Origin: G963674835 sp963674835
GTDB taxonomy: Bacteria > Planctomycetota > Planctomycetia > Pirellulales > Thermoguttaceae
Direction of reading: 5' to 3'
Assembly (NCBI GenBank): GCA_963674835.2
Contig: CAXXKC010000002.1
Coordinates: 1,612,001 to 1,676,000, forward strand
DNA length: 64,000 nt
Numbering within the stretch: position 1 is the stretch's first letter; the number at the start of each line of letters is the position of its first letter. The position numbers were made by a program, and so were the translations under genes. Shown here piece by piece: positions 63,800 to 64,000 of the stretch. The notes beneath the pieces are model-generated. The model saw only the letters and a program-made list of their open reading frames with translations. It was not told where the DNA came from and ran no database searches.

Positions 63800-63822
63800 G
63801 AGCGGATCGGCGGGGCGGGCGG

Positions 63823-64000
63823 CTATCGACGTTCGTCGGGTGGCGAATTCTCGTGTGATGCCTGTTGAACCTCGGCAGGCAGAGACCAATGCGAGTGAAC
63901 CACTCGCCATTGGCCCTTCTGCTTCACCAAGACCCAGGTTGTTCGCACGCCTTCGAACGAGTGTGCCTTGCCTTGATAGACGCCATTCCCGTCCTGGTCG
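63823..64000 (-). CDS. partial NTF2/SnoaL-like protein, C-terminal end
   Basis: Only the last 59 residues are present, because the gene runs past the window edge. They read DQDGNGVYQG, then GVRTTWVLVKQKGQWRVVHS and end HENSPPDERR. The WVLVKQKGQWRVVHSHWS stretch is the typical final strand pair of SnoaL/DUF4440 (NTF2-like) domains. It is convergent with the dehydratase gene (gap 23 bp). The full-length function is unknown. Confidence 0.65.
   Translation of the reverse strand, partial: DQDGNGVYQGKAHSFEGVRTTWVLVKQKGQWRVVHSHWSLPAEVQQASHENSPPDERR

Overview
The window is a high-GC bacterial chromosome segment, most likely from a planctomycete (Planctomycetota). The evidence is protein-level: a secreted protein of the planctomycete LolA-like family (13449-14360), a 71-residue small basic protein of the Planctomycetes/Verrucomicrobia/Chlamydiae type (19937-20152), a flotillin FloA plus two NfeD proteins, XylR-type AraC regulation, abundant Ser/Thr kinases and a PqaA-like hydrolase. 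I cannot place it below phylum level. Genes fill both strands. There is one tRNA, no rRNA and no CRISPR array.

Layout. 0.2-2 kb: larC (nickel-pincer cofactor synthesis) and a small membrane protein. 2-7.2 kb, minus strand: a polysaccharide export/regulation block of a Wzz-like chain-length protein, an ExeA-type AAA ATPase, a P-loop-less CpsD-like protein, and a receiver/anti-sigma-kinase protein with Glu at the phosphoacceptor position. 7.4-8.2 kb: a sugar-phosphate isomerase-like TIM barrel and its terminator. 8.4-13.2 kb, minus strand: the nfeD-nfeD-floA membrane-microdomain operon. 13.4-17.3 kb: planctomycete secreted and hypothetical genes, a Tat-exported FAD oxidoreductase and a PhoB-type regulator. 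17.6-24.6 kb: a gluzincin-like protein, larA, small basic protein, Ser/Thr kinase, CBS protein, membrane proteins and a DapA-family aldolase. 25-31 kb: a PqaA-like hydrolase, a two-gene restriction-modification system with a candidate promoter, an SDR and a nitrilase-family amidase. 31-36 kb: a MacAB-like exporter. 36-41 kb: ilvE, then lysS-lolC-lolD. 41.5-45.6 kb: a transmembrane Ser/Thr kinase followed by an FHA-GAF-class III cyclase. 45.6-52 kb: trpF, ahcY, a DUF1015 protein and parA-parB with two palindromic parS sites just upstream. 52.2-56.5 kb: tRNA-Pro(UGG) and an accessory stretch in which an IS1182-like element, with a 4-bp CTAG target duplication, splits a gene that can be rejoined in frame. 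56.7-63.8 kb: a carbohydrate/sugar-acid cluster (XylR-type regulator, RraA-like aldolase, MFS transporter, SDR, GH10 xylanase, glucarate-dehydratase-like enzyme).

Several short repeat families lie between genes. The most notable is a ~95-bp hairpin-bearing, MITE-like element in four copies, all in one orientation; the TA at its right edge forms the TAG stop codon of two neighbouring genes. The parS sites beside parAB suggest this segment lies in the origin-proximal part of the chromosome.
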